Counted from the first letter of the stretch, positions 44,982 to 53,778 are shown. The stretch: 64,000 nt of DNA from Streptomyces triticagri (GCF_003429565.1 NZ_QUAK01000016.1:1-64000), one strand, 5' to 3'. Translations and numbers: made by a program. The notes: generated by a model not told the origin, from the letters alone.

Positions 44982-45889
44982 CGGCCGCGGCAGGAGACAA
45001 CGAGCCCTTCTTCTGCGCCGCGGCCGCCCGCACACGCGGCGACTCCCTCGTGGGCACGGCGCCGCACGGAGTCGTCTGGGTGCTGGTCGAGCACCCGGGA
45101 AGCTGGCCGCCGGACGGCTTCGACGGCCTCGACATCGAACCCGGAGTCAAAGCCCGGGTGCACCGGGCCGCGCGGACGGCGCGGGCACGCATCCTGCTGA
45201 CGAGGCGACACGGCCGCCGCACCTCGCCGGAACCCGGCCGGCGCTGGGCGGTGCTGCGGTACGACGGCTCCGGCGCCGGCCGCCAGGAATGGGGTACCTG
45301 GAACGAGGACGAGGATCTGGCGGGAATCGTCGAGGCACTCGGCGCCCCCGGGGAGAGCGGCCGTCCCCCGGTCCTCCTCGTCTGTGCCCACGGCCGGCAC
45401 GACCCGTGCTGCGCGGTGCGCGGACGGCCCGTGGCCCGTGCCCTGAGCGAGCGCTGGCCGGACCTGGTGTGGGAGTGCACGCATGTCGGCGGCGACAGGT
45501 TCGCCGCCAACGTCGTCGTCGTACCCGACGGTGTCTACTACGGCGCACTCGACGGCACATCGTCCGTCGCCGTGCTCGAGGAACACCTGGCCGGCCGGAT
45601 CCACGCCGAGCACCTGCGCGGCTACACGGATCTGTTTCCCCCGCAGCAGGCGGCCGTCGCCGCCGTACTCGGACGCTTCGGACCCGCCGGACGCCACGAC
45701 TACGCCGTCACCGAGTCCGCCCGCCGCGGCGACGGCTGGCGGATCCGGATCAGCGGCCGTCCGCCCCGGCCCGCGTCGCTCGAAGTCGACGTACGGGCGT
45801 ACCGCACCGCGCCTGCCCAGATGACATGCCGCGGACCGGCCCGAAGCTCGGCCGTGGTCTACGACGTCACGTCCGTCCGCGGCGGTTGA
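44978..45889 (+). CDS. Sucrase/ferredoxin-like [2Fe-2S] thioredoxin-fold protein
   Basis: A protein of 303 residues matching the Suc_Fer-like family. The N-terminal half (FFCAAAARTRGDSLVGTAP, then WVLVEHPGSW) is typical. The cluster region is CAHGRHDPCCAVRGRPVA and HVGGDRFAANVVVVPDG. Members bind a [2Fe-2S] cluster on a thioredoxin-like fold and may donate electrons. The ATG overlaps the JmjC stop by 4 nt, making it the third gene of the operon. A link to keeping the oxygenase iron reduced is possible but unproven. Confidence 0.85.
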   Translation: MTAAAGDNEPFFCAAAARTRGDSLVGTAPHGVVWVLVEHPGSWPPDGFDGLDIEPGVKARVHRAARTARARILLTRRHGRRTSPEPGRRWAVLRYDGSGAGRQEWGTWNEDEDLAGIVEALGAPGESGRPPVLLVCAHGRHDPCCAVRGRPVARALSERWPDLVWECTHVGGDRFAANVVVVPDGVYYGALDGTSSVAVLEEHLAGRIHAEHLRGYTDLFPPQQAAVAAVLGRFGPAGRHDYAVTESARRGDGWRIRISGRPPRPASLEVDVRAYRTAPAQMTCRGPARSSAVVYDVTSVRGG

Positions 45890-45932
45890 GTCCATACCGT
45901 CACTGCGGGGCGGGACGGACGCGCTGCCGGCG

Positions 45933-46733
45933 TCACGGCTTGCGGGCGACCGCGCACCACATCGGCAGGCTGTCGTCGGGGGTGTCGGCCGGCTCCGGGC
46001 GCCAGCGGGTGAGGGTCACCACGCCGGGATCCAGGATCTCCAGACCGTCCAGGAAGCGCTCCACCTCGTCCCGGGTGCGGGGTGTGGCGGATGCGTGGCC
46101 GGCGGCACGCTCGTTGTAGATCCGCATCGACTCGGCCACCTCGGGGGCGGTGACGTCCGCGGCCGGGTGGGACAGGACGAGGTGACTGCCCGAGGCCAGC
46201 CGGTCGAGGAGGCGGCGGGTGATGTCCCACGGATCCTCGGAGTCCTTGATGTACTGCAGGATCGCCACCAGCATGAGGCCCACCGGCCGGTCGAGGTCCA
46301 GGGTGCGGCCAGCGGCGTCGAGGATCGTGTCCACGTCGCGGGCGTCGGCCTGTACGTAGTCCGTCTGGCCCTCGGGGCCGCTGACCAGCAGCGCCCGCGC
46401 GTGCGAGAGGACGATCGGGTCGTTGTCGACATAGACGACCCGTGCCTCGGGTGCGGCGCGCTGCGCCACCTCGTGCGTGTTGTCCGCGGCGGGGACGCCC
46501 GTGCCGATGTCGAGGAACTGGCGGATCCCGGCCGCCGTGAGGTGGCGGACGGCGCGGCCCAGGAAGGCCCTGTTGGCCCGGACGGACGGCACGATCGTCG
46601 GGTTGGCGCGGGCGGCGAGCTCGGCGGCCTCCTGGTCCACCTCGTAGTGGTCCTTGCCGCCCAGCCAGACGTTGTAGACGCGAGCGGGGTGCGCCGTCGC
46701 CGGGTGCTCTGCGGACTGTGCGTCGTCGTTCAT
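45933..46733 (-). CDS. SAM-dependent methyltransferase, DUF574 family
   Basis: A protein of 266 residues and a second member of the family seen at 10481-11293. Matching segments are VYNVWLGGKDHYEVDQEAAE, FLDIGTGVPAADNTHEVAQ and VYVDNDPIVLSHARALL. Substrate unknown. Unlike the first copy it is not coupled to a c-di-GMP gene. It converges on the sucrase/ferredoxin gene 43 bp away. An XRE regulator lies 150 bp upstream on the same strand. Confidence 0.87.
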   Translation of the reverse strand: MNDDAQSAEHPATAHPARVYNVWLGGKDHYEVDQEAAELAARANPTIVPSVRANRAFLGRAVRHLTAAGIRQFLDIGTGVPAADNTHEVAQRAAPEARVVYVDNDPIVLSHARALLVSGPEGQTDYVQADARDVDTILDAAGRTLDLDRPVGLMLVAILQYIKDSEDPWDITRRLLDRLASGSHLVLSHPAADVTAPEVAESMRIYNERAAGHASATPRTRDEVERFLDGLEILDPGVVTLTRWRPEPADTPDDSLPMWCAVARKP

Positions 46734-46883
46734 CGATTGCCACCTCGTGCGCCGAAATCGGACAGGCCGGACCTGGGTTCGATCACGCTACACCCCCGTG
46801 ACGTGCTGTCGACGGGAGCGGCCCGGCACATTTCCGGCCGGCCAACACCCTTCGGTGGTACGGCCGTTGCACCCGGACGCCGC

Positions 46884-47726
46884 TCAGTGCAGCGACTGCG
46901 CGCCCATGACCGACAGGAGTCGGAGCTTCTCGTGGCTCTCGCTGCCCGGAACGGCGGTGTGGACGAGAAGCAGATGCGACTGGCCCGGATCGACCAGCGT
47001 CTGACACGTCAACTCCAGTGCGCCGACCTCGGGATGGACGAAATGCTTCACCTCCCATGGACGTACCCCCACCTCGTGCTCGTCCCACACCCGGCGGAAC
47101 TCTTCGCTCCGGGCGAGCAGCAGCTGTGCGTAGTGCGCCGCTCGGGAATCGGGGCCACGCAGGGTGACGACCTCCCGGAGGCCCGAGACGAACATACGGG
47201 TGAGGAACGCGTGGTCCTCGGCCGCGTACCGCTGCCGCGTCGAGGGATCGGTGAACCAGCGGTAGCCGAGGCTGCGGGCCGGACCGCTGTGGCCGGTCAG
47301 GTCGCCGGTGAGCGCGATGCCCAGCGGGGTCTGCCGCAGTGTCTCGCCCAGCTCCGTGACGATCTCGGCGGGAGTGTCCTGCAGACGGTCGAGGATGCGC
47401 AGCAGGCCGGGGCTGATGTGGTCACTGTCCGGGCCTCGCGGGGGAGGCGTCCGGCCGGCGAGGCGGAACAGGTGGTCGCGCTCGTCGAGGGAGAGATGGA
47501 GGCCCTGTGCGATCGAGGCGATCATCTGCCCCGAGGGCCGGGGACCGCGCTCCCGCTCGAGCCGCGCGTAGTAGTCGGTCGACATGTGGCACAGCGCCGC
47601 CACTTCCTCCCGCCGCAACCCGGTCGTCCTGCGGCGCCGGCCGCGGGGGAGTCCCACGTCCTCGGGCTGCAGCGACTCCCGGCGGCTCCGCAGGAACTCG
47701 GCGAGGCCGGGGCGGTCGATCACCAT
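46884..47726 (-). CDS. XRE-family regulator with MmyB-type ligand domain
   Basis: A protein of 280 residues: a helix-turn-helix with LRREEVAALCHMSTDYYARLE near residue 38, then the MmyB-like domain (about 100-270) ending in LLLVHTAVPGSESHEKLRLL. The divergent SDR gene 227 bp away is the likely target. The ATG at 47726 begins the family-typical MVIDRPGLAEFLRSRR. Confidence 0.9.
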   Translation of the reverse strand: MVIDRPGLAEFLRSRRESLQPEDVGLPRGRRRRTTGLRREEVAALCHMSTDYYARLERERGPRPSGQMIASIAQGLHLSLDERDHLFRLAGRTPPPRGPDSDHISPGLLRILDRLQDTPAEIVTELGETLRQTPLGIALTGDLTGHSGPARSLGYRWFTDPSTRQRYAAEDHAFLTRMFVSGLREVVTLRGPDSRAAHYAQLLLARSEEFRRVWDEHEVGVRPWEVKHFVHPEVGALELTCQTLVDPGQSHLLLVHTAVPGSESHEKLRLLSVMGAQSLH

Positions 47727-47953
47727 GCGCGCTCCGTCACCGTGCCTGCCTCCGTCCGACGCTCCAACCGCCGCCCGCGTACCTGGTCCTTTCTACCGCT
47801 CGCGCATCCCGGCAGCCACGGAACATCGATTCCCCCTTCAGCCATTGCTGCGGCCACCACGCCGACCGATACTCACAGTGACCGAACTCGACGGGAACGC
47901 CGCCCCGTTCCTCCGCGCAGGTGGAGCCGCCCACACACCCCAGGAGCCCGCAC

Positions 47954-48922
47954 ATGCCACGCAAGAACATCGACGTCACCGTCCCCGACCTGTCCGGCAG
48001 GCGGGCCGTCGTCACCGGAGCGAGCGACGGCATGGGACTCGGTATCGCCGCCCGGCTCGCCGCCGCGGGCGCGGAAGTCCTCCTGCCGGTCCGCAATCCG
48101 GCCAAGGGCGAGGCCGCGCTCACCGCCATCCGCCGGGAGGTGCCCGACGCGGACGTGTCGCTGTGCGCACTCGACCTGTCCTCGCTCGCCTCCGTCGCCG
48201 AACTCGGCGAGACCCTCCTTGAGGAGGGCCGGCCGATCCATCTCCTGGTCAACAACGCCGGCGTCATGACACCCCCGGACAGGCAGACCACCGCCGACGG
48301 CCACGAGCTGCAGTTCGGCACCAACCACCTCGGCCACTTCGCCCTCGCGGCGCATCTGCTGCCCCTGCTGCGGGCCGGCCGGGCGCGGGTGACCTCGCAG
48401 ATCAGCGTCGCGGCGAACCAGAACTCCATCAACTGGGACGACCCGAACTGGCGGAAGTCCTACAGCGGCATGCGTGCCTACAGCCAGTCGAAGATCGCCC
48501 TCGGTCTCTTCGGCCTCGCACTCGACCGCCGCAGCGAAGCGGGCGGCTGGGGCATCACCAGCAATCTGGCGCATCCGGGAGTCGCCCCCACCAGCCTGCT
48601 CGCCGCCCGCCCCGAGGTCGGACGCGCCAAGGACACCCTCGGCATGCGGGCGATCCGCGCCTTCTCCTCGCGCGGCATCCTGGTGGGGACCGTGGAGACC
48701 GCGAAACTCCCCGCCCTGTACGCCGCGACGTCGCCCCATGCGAAGCGCCGGGGGTTCTACGGACCCGGCGGGCCCGGGCACTTGGGCGGCCCTCCCACCG
48801 AACAGAAGCTGTACGGCCGACTGCGCAGCACCGACGACGCCGAGCGCATCTGGCGCCTCTCCGAGGAGCTCACCGGCGTCCGGTACGAGGGTGCCGGGCA
48901 CTCACCCGCGTCCGGTACCTGA
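47954..48922 (+). CDS. Short-chain dehydrogenase/reductase
   Basis: A protein of 322 residues. The cofactor motif is [14 protein letters not shown] (TGxxxGxG) and the NNAG motif LLVNNAGVM. In the catalytic region [10 protein letters not shown] gives YxxxK, preceded by [12 protein letters not shown]. The length and ending resemble retinol-dehydrogenase/WWOX-like SDRs common in Streptomyces; the substrate is unknown. AGGAG is 8 nt before the ATG. An MmyB-type XRE regulator next to an SDR is a recurring Streptomyces pairing. Confidence 0.9.
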   Translation: MPRKNIDVTVPDLSGRRAVVTGASDGMGLGIAARLAAAGAEVLLPVRNPAKGEAALTAIRREVPDADVSLCALDLSSLASVAELGETLLEEGRPIHLLVNNAGVMTPPDRQTTADGHELQFGTNHLGHFALAAHLLPLLRAGRARVTSQISVAANQNSINWDDPNWRKSYSGMRAYSQSKIALGLFGLALDRRSEAGGWGITSNLAHPGVAPTSLLAARPEVGRAKDTLGMRAIRAFSSRGILVGTVETAKLPALYAATSPHAKRRGFYGPGGPGHLGGPPTEQKLYGRLRSTDDAERIWRLSEELTGVRYEGAGHSPASGT

Positions 48923-48923
48923 G

Positions 48924-49913
48924 TCACGGGGCGGACCGCGGACCGCCGTGCTGCTCGGTGTAGTGGCCGCGCAGCAGGTCGATTCCCCAGTCGTGGCGGA
49001 TGTGCCGCCAGACCGAGTGCGCGTGGTTGCCGTCGTCCTGAGTGTTGTCGTACTCGATGAGGAAGTCCGGAGCGCGGACGCAGTAGTAGTGCCGGTCCCC
49101 GGGCGCGAGGCCGCCGGCCCAGGCGAAGGAGACCGAGCCGAGGCCGCGGGCCACCGCCTCGGACCAGCACTCGTCCGCGTACGGTACGGGCGCACGGTCG
49201 AGGTAGCGGCGCAACAGGCGCTCCAGGAGCCGCTGTTGACGGGGCGCCAGGTGCGCGTACGTCAGGCCGTCCGGCAGCCGGCCCGGATCGGCGAAGGGAT
49301 CGTCCCGGGTCAGGATGTCGTCCGGCGGGGTGGCGGCGAAGAGTGCCGCGGCCCGCGCACCGGCGTCCAGATCCGTGACCAGTTCCCGGGCCAGGCCCTC
49401 CTCCGGCCCGAGGAGCCGTCGGCCCGACTGCTCACCGGTGCTGATGCGGGCCGGTTCCGAGCCGACGAAATGCGGCGTCACGCGGATGCCGGCCGCCGTG
49501 ACCAGTACGTGTACGGCGAGATGGTGACCGTTCAGACGCCAGGCCCACGGGGCGTCGCCCGCCGGGTCGCCGAGCAGCCGCACCCAGTAGCGGTCGGCGT
49601 CCGGCGAGCCGGTCGTGCCGCGACGGTGCCGTTCCACCTCGATGGCTCCGCGCGCCAGCTCCGCACCGGCCGCGCTGTGCGCCGTCGCGAGGAGCGCGTC
49701 GACCGCCGCGCGCTGCCCAGCGTCGAGCCCCTCGGTGCAGAGCCCGGGCCGCCGGCCCGGCAGATAGGTCCACTCGCGGAGTTCCGGCGCGTCCAACCGG
49801 CCAGGTCCCGCCCGCAGTTGACGTACCTGCGCCGGATCGAGCACGGACAGCAGCGCATGCGCCGCCTCCCGCATGGCGGCGGTGACGTCCGTCTGTGATC
49901 GAGTCCCGCTCAC
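48924..49913 (-). CDS. DUF3500 domain protein
   Basis: A protein of 329 residues of unknown function matching DUF3500 over most of its length. Signature pieces are WAWRLNGHHLAVHVLV and FLIEYDNTQDDGNHAHSVWR near the end. His and Asp conservation hints at a metal-dependent activity but none is established. It starts with GTG at 49913. It converges with the SDR gene, the two stop codons lying almost end to end, and is preceded by 81 bp separating it from the TIR gene. Confidence 0.85.
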   Translation of the reverse strand: MSGTRSQTDVTAAMREAAHALLSVLDPAQVRQLRAGPGRLDAPELREWTYLPGRRPGLCTEGLDAGQRAAVDALLATAHSAAGAELARGAIEVERHRRGTTGSPDADRYWVRLLGDPAGDAPWAWRLNGHHLAVHVLVTAAGIRVTPHFVGSEPARISTGEQSGRRLLGPEEGLARELVTDLDAGARAAALFAATPPDDILTRDDPFADPGRLPDGLTYAHLAPRQQRLLERLLRRYLDRAPVPYADECWSEAVARGLGSVSFAWAGGLAPGDRHYYCVRAPDFLIEYDNTQDDGNHAHSVWRHIRHDWGIDLLRGHYTEQHGGPRSAP

Positions 49914-49994
49914 GCCTTCTCCACCCGTCGTCGTCCGTGCCTTCGAGTCTCCATGGTGCGTCAGGACGCTCCCTGGCGTCGGTCCTGACCGACC

Positions 49995-52130
49995 CTAGGG
50001 ACGGCGTGAGCCGTCGAGCAGGTCGACGCCGCAGATGTGACCGAGTTCGTGCGCGGCGGACACCAGCGGGGTGCGCAGCTTGTCGAGCGCGATGCGCATC
50101 TCGGTGGCGCGCGGCCAGTTCTGTTCGTGCTCGAAGGCGCCGACATCGGCGGGGCGCGCGGCTTCATGGCGGCGGAGCGCGGTGTGCCAGGTGGTGAGGA
50201 AGGGGCGGAGCTGGTCGTTGACGAGATGCGAGATGACCAGCGGCAGCGCGCCGGGGGATTCGGTCTGTGCGGCGATCTGATGGAGAGCGGCCCGAGCACT
50301 GGCGAACAGCGTGTGCAGCGAGGTGAGCGCCTCCCGCAGCGAACCCTCCTCCGCCGGCAGCGGCTGTACGCCGACCCGGGTGACCAGCTCCACCTGCAGA
50401 TCGAAGGCGGCACTGCGCTCCTGCGGACCGGGTTCGGACGGTCCGTTCCGCCACAGTCCGCGGGACCCGGCCTCCAGGGCCTGGGCGACCGGCACCGGTG
50501 ACGGCGCCGCAGGCTCGGTCAGAGCGTGCAGGAGCGCTCGGCGCAGGTCCTCCTGGCGTGCGATGTCCTCGTCGTGCCTGCGTACGGTGCGGGCGAGCAG
50601 CGGGTGGACGGTCCAGGTGCCGTCGTGTGCGGGACTCGGTGTCAGCGCCCCGGTGCCGAGGAGTGCGTCCAGGGTGTGCGCGGTCAGCGAGGCGGTCTCC
50701 CACGGGTCGTACGGCGGGACCGTACCGAGCGCCGTCTCCAGGGTCTTGGAGCTCAGCGGGGCGGGGCAGGCGACGGCGAGCAGCCGGAGAATGTCGGCGG
50801 TCGGTGCCCGGCCGGCGAGCGGGTCGGGCAGCAGCGTGCCGGTGAGCTCGCCCGCGAGGATGTCGGGTCCGGGGGCGTGCAGGCGATTGCGGGTGCGGGT
50901 GAAGCCGGCGGCCGCGAGTTCGCGCAGGATGCCGAGCGCTTGCGGGTGGCCGCCGACGTCGTGGACGAGGGCGGCGGCCGCCGCCTGCTCCGCCTCTCCC
51001 CGGGGAGTGTGGCGGGCGGTGAGCAGCTGGAGGCTGTCCGCGTCCGGAAGCGGGCCCAGATCGACGGGCTCCGCGAATCCGCCGTAACGCCGCGAACGCG
51101 TGGTGATCAGCGTCGACGCGAGCAGATGCGGACCGCGCAGCAGATTCAGATGCTCCTCGGACAGACCGTCGGGGAGCCCGTCCACCGTCCACAGGCACGG
51201 CGAGCCCTGCTCGCCGAGGAAGACCGCCAGACGGCTGAGGGACTGCCGCAGTTGCCGCTCCGGTCCACCGGATCCCAGACCGAGCGCGTCGGTCACGGTC
51301 GCCACCTGCTCGGCGTACGCATCCATGACGGCCGACGGCTCCGCGCCCTGCAGGCCGTGCAGGTCGAACCAGAAGACGCCGCCGGGGAAGGCCGAGCCGA
51401 AGCGGAGCGCGTACTCCTGGGCGAGCAGCGACTTCCCGATGCCGGCCATCCCGCGCAGTTGGGCCGTGCGCCCCGAACCGCCGCTGCTCGGGGCCACCAG
51501 TGGGGTGTGGTGGCGGTGCAGGGCGGTATGGATGTGCCACTGCTCGCGCAGGCGCCCCGTGAAGTGCGAGGAGCCGGTCCTGGCCGGCGCGGGCAGCCAG
51601 GATCCGGGAGCGGCCCGCCCGTCGGGGTACGCCCGTGGTGCGCTCATCGCATCGACGAGCTCGGCCGTGTGCGCGGCCACCCGGGCCGCGAAACGGCCGA
51701 GCGCGCTCGGTGTCGACGGCCACGGCCAGTGGCGGGCGTCCCGCAGCTCCACCGGCTGCACATGTCCGGCGCCGGCGTCGGGATTGACGACGAGGACCCG
51801 CTTGCGCGGATCGCCCTCGCGCTGTCCGGCCAGATAGGCGTACGTGAGCTCCCACTGGCAGGCGCGACTGTGCGGGTACCGGGCGGAGTAGAAGGCGAGC
51901 AGGCTCTTCGACCGTGCGAGTGCCCCGGTGATCGTGGTGGTGATGGACGCGAAGTCCTCGACGGACGTCTCGTCGACGAACACCCGGAGGCCCTGCTCAC
52001 GCAGTGCGGCCGCCAGCACACCGGCCTGTTGCACATCGGCACGGCTGTAGCTGACGAAGACGTCCCACTGGGCTGCCTGGTCGCCGTGTATGCTCACGCC
52101 CGCTTGCGCGTCCGCGTCCCCCTGCGTCAT
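49995..52130 (-). CDS. TIR-NB-ARC STAND protein, putative anti-phage defence effector
   Basis: A protein of 711 residues. The TIR domain (about 20-150) starts WDVFVSYSRADV and has the candidate NAD-cleaving Glu94 in CQWELTYAYL. The NB-ARC domain (about 190-520) has Walker A GMAGIGKS (227-234), a Walker B-like LWTVDGL (Asp317), TTRSRRYG and an MHD-like VHPLLAR near 509. The C-terminal module (about 577-703) is shared with the membrane protein encoded upstream. There are no TPR or LRR sensors. Such STAND proteins oligomerise on detecting a trigger, and TIR then depletes NAD. An 11-G tract lies 40 bp upstream of the start. Confidence 0.85.
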   Translation of the reverse strand: MTQGDADAQAGVSIHGDQAAQWDVFVSYSRADVQQAGVLAAALREQGLRVFVDETSVEDFASITTTITGALARSKSLLAFYSARYPHSRACQWELTYAYLAGQREGDPRKRVLVVNPDAGAGHVQPVELRDARHWPWPSTPSALGRFAARVAAHTAELVDAMSAPRAYPDGRAAPGSWLPAPARTGSSHFTGRLREQWHIHTALHRHHTPLVAPSSGGSGRTAQLRGMAGIGKSLLAQEYALRFGSAFPGGVFWFDLHGLQGAEPSAVMDAYAEQVATVTDALGLGSGGPERQLRQSLSRLAVFLGEQGSPCLWTVDGLPDGLSEEHLNLLRGPHLLASTLITTRSRRYGGFAEPVDLGPLPDADSLQLLTARHTPRGEAEQAAAAALVHDVGGHPQALGILRELAAAGFTRTRNRLHAPGPDILAGELTGTLLPDPLAGRAPTADILRLLAVACPAPLSSKTLETALGTVPPYDPWETASLTAHTLDALLGTGALTPSPAHDGTWTVHPLLARTVRRHDEDIARQEDLRRALLHALTEPAAPSPVPVAQALEAGSRGLWRNGPSEPGPQERSAAFDLQVELVTRVGVQPLPAEEGSLREALTSLHTLFASARAALHQIAAQTESPGALPLVISHLVNDQLRPFLTTWHTALRRHEAARPADVGAFEHEQNWPRATEMRIALDKLRTPLVSAAHELGHICGVDLLDGSRRP

Positions 52131-52169
52131 GCCGTGACCCCCTCGCGCGACGCAACCCGAACATCAGCC

Positions 52170-52180
52170 GGGGGGGGGGG
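52170..52180. repeat. Homopolymer of 11 G between the two defence-module genes
   Basis: Eleven consecutive G (plus strand) lie 40 bp upstream of the TIR gene and 78 bp beyond the membrane gene stop. In this orientation the transcript carries C11. Such a tract is prone to slippage and could change promoter or leader spacing, if it is not an assembly error. Confidence 0.8.
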
Positions 52181-52257
52181 TGCCGCTGCCTGCCTGTGAG
52201 GTCGCGAAGGCGGGATCGGGCTGGGGCGGCGAGGGCCGGGCAAGCTTGTTCACAGCC

Positions 52258-53067
52258 TCATGATGCGTCATCGGAGGCCGGCGTCGACGGCGGGATGTGC
52301 CGGTCGTGCGATCGCCGGGCGTGGGGCAGGCCGGATGTCTGGGGCGGGGGAGCGGACGCAGTGCGGCGCGCGTGCCAGTCGGAGCGCCGCAGATGCCGCT
52401 CGGGATCACGCAGTCCGGCGACCTTGCCCAGCGCGACGACATAGTCCCGCAACCGGTGCTGCAGCTCGCGCAGTTCCTCGCGAAAGGCGGCGTTCTCCGG
52501 CCAGGCCGCCTCGCCGCCCATCTCGCCGGCCTCCGACTCCTCCCACGTACGCAGTCGCGGGTGCCACTTCGACAGGAAGGGGGCGAGCTCGAAGTTCAGT
52601 ATGTCGAGGACGAGTTCGTGGACCGAGTCGCCCTTCAGGGGCGGCGGAGGCGTGGAGCCGGACTCGATCGGCTCGCGGTACAGATCGAAGAGGTTCTTCA
52701 GGGAGTTCAGCGCCTCGCGCAGGTTGCCCGTGTCGTCGTCCAGCGGACGGGTCGCCACCCGGGTGGCCGCCTGGAAGAACATGCGCAGGGCCGCCTGCCG
52801 CATGTCCGTGTTGGCGGTGAACGTCATCGCGTTCCCGGCCACACTGAGCTGCACCTCGGTGAGCTGGGCGGAACGACGGTAGAAGTGTGCCGCCAGTACG
52901 ACGGTGACGCCCGCGAGCGCGCCGACCACCACGGACAGCAACTGACCGCCCGTCCGACCGATGGCGTACGCGGCGATCCCGACGACGGCCCCCATGACAC
53001 CGGCCAGCAGCGCTTTTGCCGTGATCCGGGGTCCGGGTCCGCTGCGCCAGGACTGCCGTGCCGCCAT
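52258..53067 (-). CDS. Membrane protein sharing the C-terminal module of the TIR-STAND protein
   Basis: A protein of 269 residues with no recognised family. Two adjacent membrane helices (about 18-35 and 43-62) are followed by a helical domain (about 92-219). That domain aligns with TIR-STAND residues 577-703: GNLREALNSLKNLF versus GSLREALTSLHTLF, ELAPFLSKWHPRLR versus QLRPFLTTWHTALR, and AAWPENAAF versus QNWPRATEM. The C-terminal 50 residues are basic and Pro-rich. The ATG at 53067 is chosen because the open frame beyond it reads into a decayed TetR end. It could be the membrane anchor, sensor or regulator of the STAND protein. Confidence 0.7.
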   Translation of the reverse strand: MAARQSWRSGPGPRITAKALLAGVMGAVVGIAAYAIGRTGGQLLSVVVGALAGVTVVLAAHFYRRSAQLTEVQLSVAGNAMTFTANTDMRQAALRMFFQAATRVATRPLDDDTGNLREALNSLKNLFDLYREPIESGSTPPPPLKGDSVHELVLDILNFELAPFLSKWHPRLRTWEESEAGEMGGEAAWPENAAFREELRELQHRLRDYVVALGKVAGLRDPERHLRRSDWHARRTASAPPPQTSGLPHARRSHDRHIPPSTPASDDAS

Positions 53068-53289
53068 CGTGGAGTGCCTGCCTCGTGTCCGGGGTCGCGG
53101 TCGCGAGTGGGCGGCCGTGCGGGTGGTGTGCCGCAGCACGCCCCGCGGCGCCGACTCGCCGTCATCGTAGGCGAGTTGAGACACGGGCCGATGCCGTTCC
53201 CGCCGCTCGGCGAGGCGCGGCCCCGGCCTCGGGGGTCGGCCGGCCGGCTCGGTGACGGCGGACGCGGCGGGAGCCGGTGCCGAGCGGGC

Positions 53290-53331
53290 CGCGATGAGGC
53301 CCTCGACGCCGAGCAGGAAGGTCTCGCACAT
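53290..53331 (-). pseudogene. Remnant of a TetR regulator C-terminus
   Basis: The frame reads CETFLLGVEGLIAAR, matching the end of the two intact TetR proteins here (VTETFLTGMERLLEVHS at 61025 and VAHTFLVGVEGLLRERT at 58917). Nothing of the DNA-binding part remains. It faces a membrane-protein remnant, as in the intact pair at 61025-62479. Confidence 0.55.
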
Positions 53332-53344
53332 ACCGGCACCGGGT

Positions 53345-53479
53345 GATGTCCTCGCCGGAGCCTCCGTCGTCGCGTCGGCAGGTGTCAACGAACCCTTCCT
53401 GGCCGGCGCGACCGGCTACGCGATCCCGGGCGGCATCTTCTTCCTCGTATCGGCCCTACGGCTGGGCCGCACCGCCGAG
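53345..53479 (+). pseudogene. Remnant of the small membrane protein encoded at 61919-62479
   Basis: About 45 residues match the C-terminus of the intact gene. GYAIPGGIFFLVSALRLGRTA is nearly identical to the intact copy (V for I), and the DNA of this stretch is also almost the same. The first two-thirds of the gene and its start are missing. No stop follows at the expected place. Confidence 0.75.
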
Positions 53480-53502
53480 CAGGGGGCTGAACCGCACCGG
53501 CC

Positions 53503-53628
53503 TCACAGGGCCATCAGACCGGCGCTCGTCTCCTCGAAGCCGCAGGCATCGAGGTAGTAGTACGGACGCAGACGGGCCTCGAAGAGAACTTCGGCGCGCT
53601 CGCCCCTGCGGACCGCAATCTCGGCGGG
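53503..53628 (-). pseudogene. Orphan C-terminal fragment of an unidentified protein
   Basis: A GC3-rich open stretch ends LRPYYYLDACGFEETSAGL plus MAL and a stop. It is closed upstream by an in-frame stop at 53632-53634 and has no start codon. The ending resembles GNAT acetyltransferases weakly. It overlaps no intact gene. Confidence 0.35.
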
Positions 53629-53774
53629 AGATCACCGTCGACTGCGATGCACTCGCGCTCACCGACCGCGACCGGACACTCGTGCTCTACAGCGCGCCGC
53701 AGGGCTCCCCCGATGCCGAAGCACTGGCCCTGCTGAACGTACTGGGGGCGGAGGCCGGAGACTACCGCCGGTGA
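53628..53774 (+). pseudogene. Remnant of an XRE/MmyB regulator C-terminus
   Basis: EITVDCDALALTDRDRTLVL and SAPQGSPDAEALALLNVLG match the end of MmyB-type regulators, such as the intact gene at 55006. The helix-turn-helix and most of the ligand domain are absent. A strong terminator follows at 53779-53821. Confidence 0.6.
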
Positions 53775-53778
53775 GACC

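Noticed and set aside
52164..52271. Possible 35-residue ORF on the minus strand containing the G11 tract
   Set aside because: It overlaps the membrane gene end, has no ribosome-binding site and a low-complexity C-terminus. It is kept only as context for the tract.
53068..53388. N-terminal extension of the membrane protein of the defence module
   Set aside because: The extra 107 residues read into the TetR remnant and a Pro/Arg-rich stretch; the ATG at 53067 directly precedes the membrane helices.
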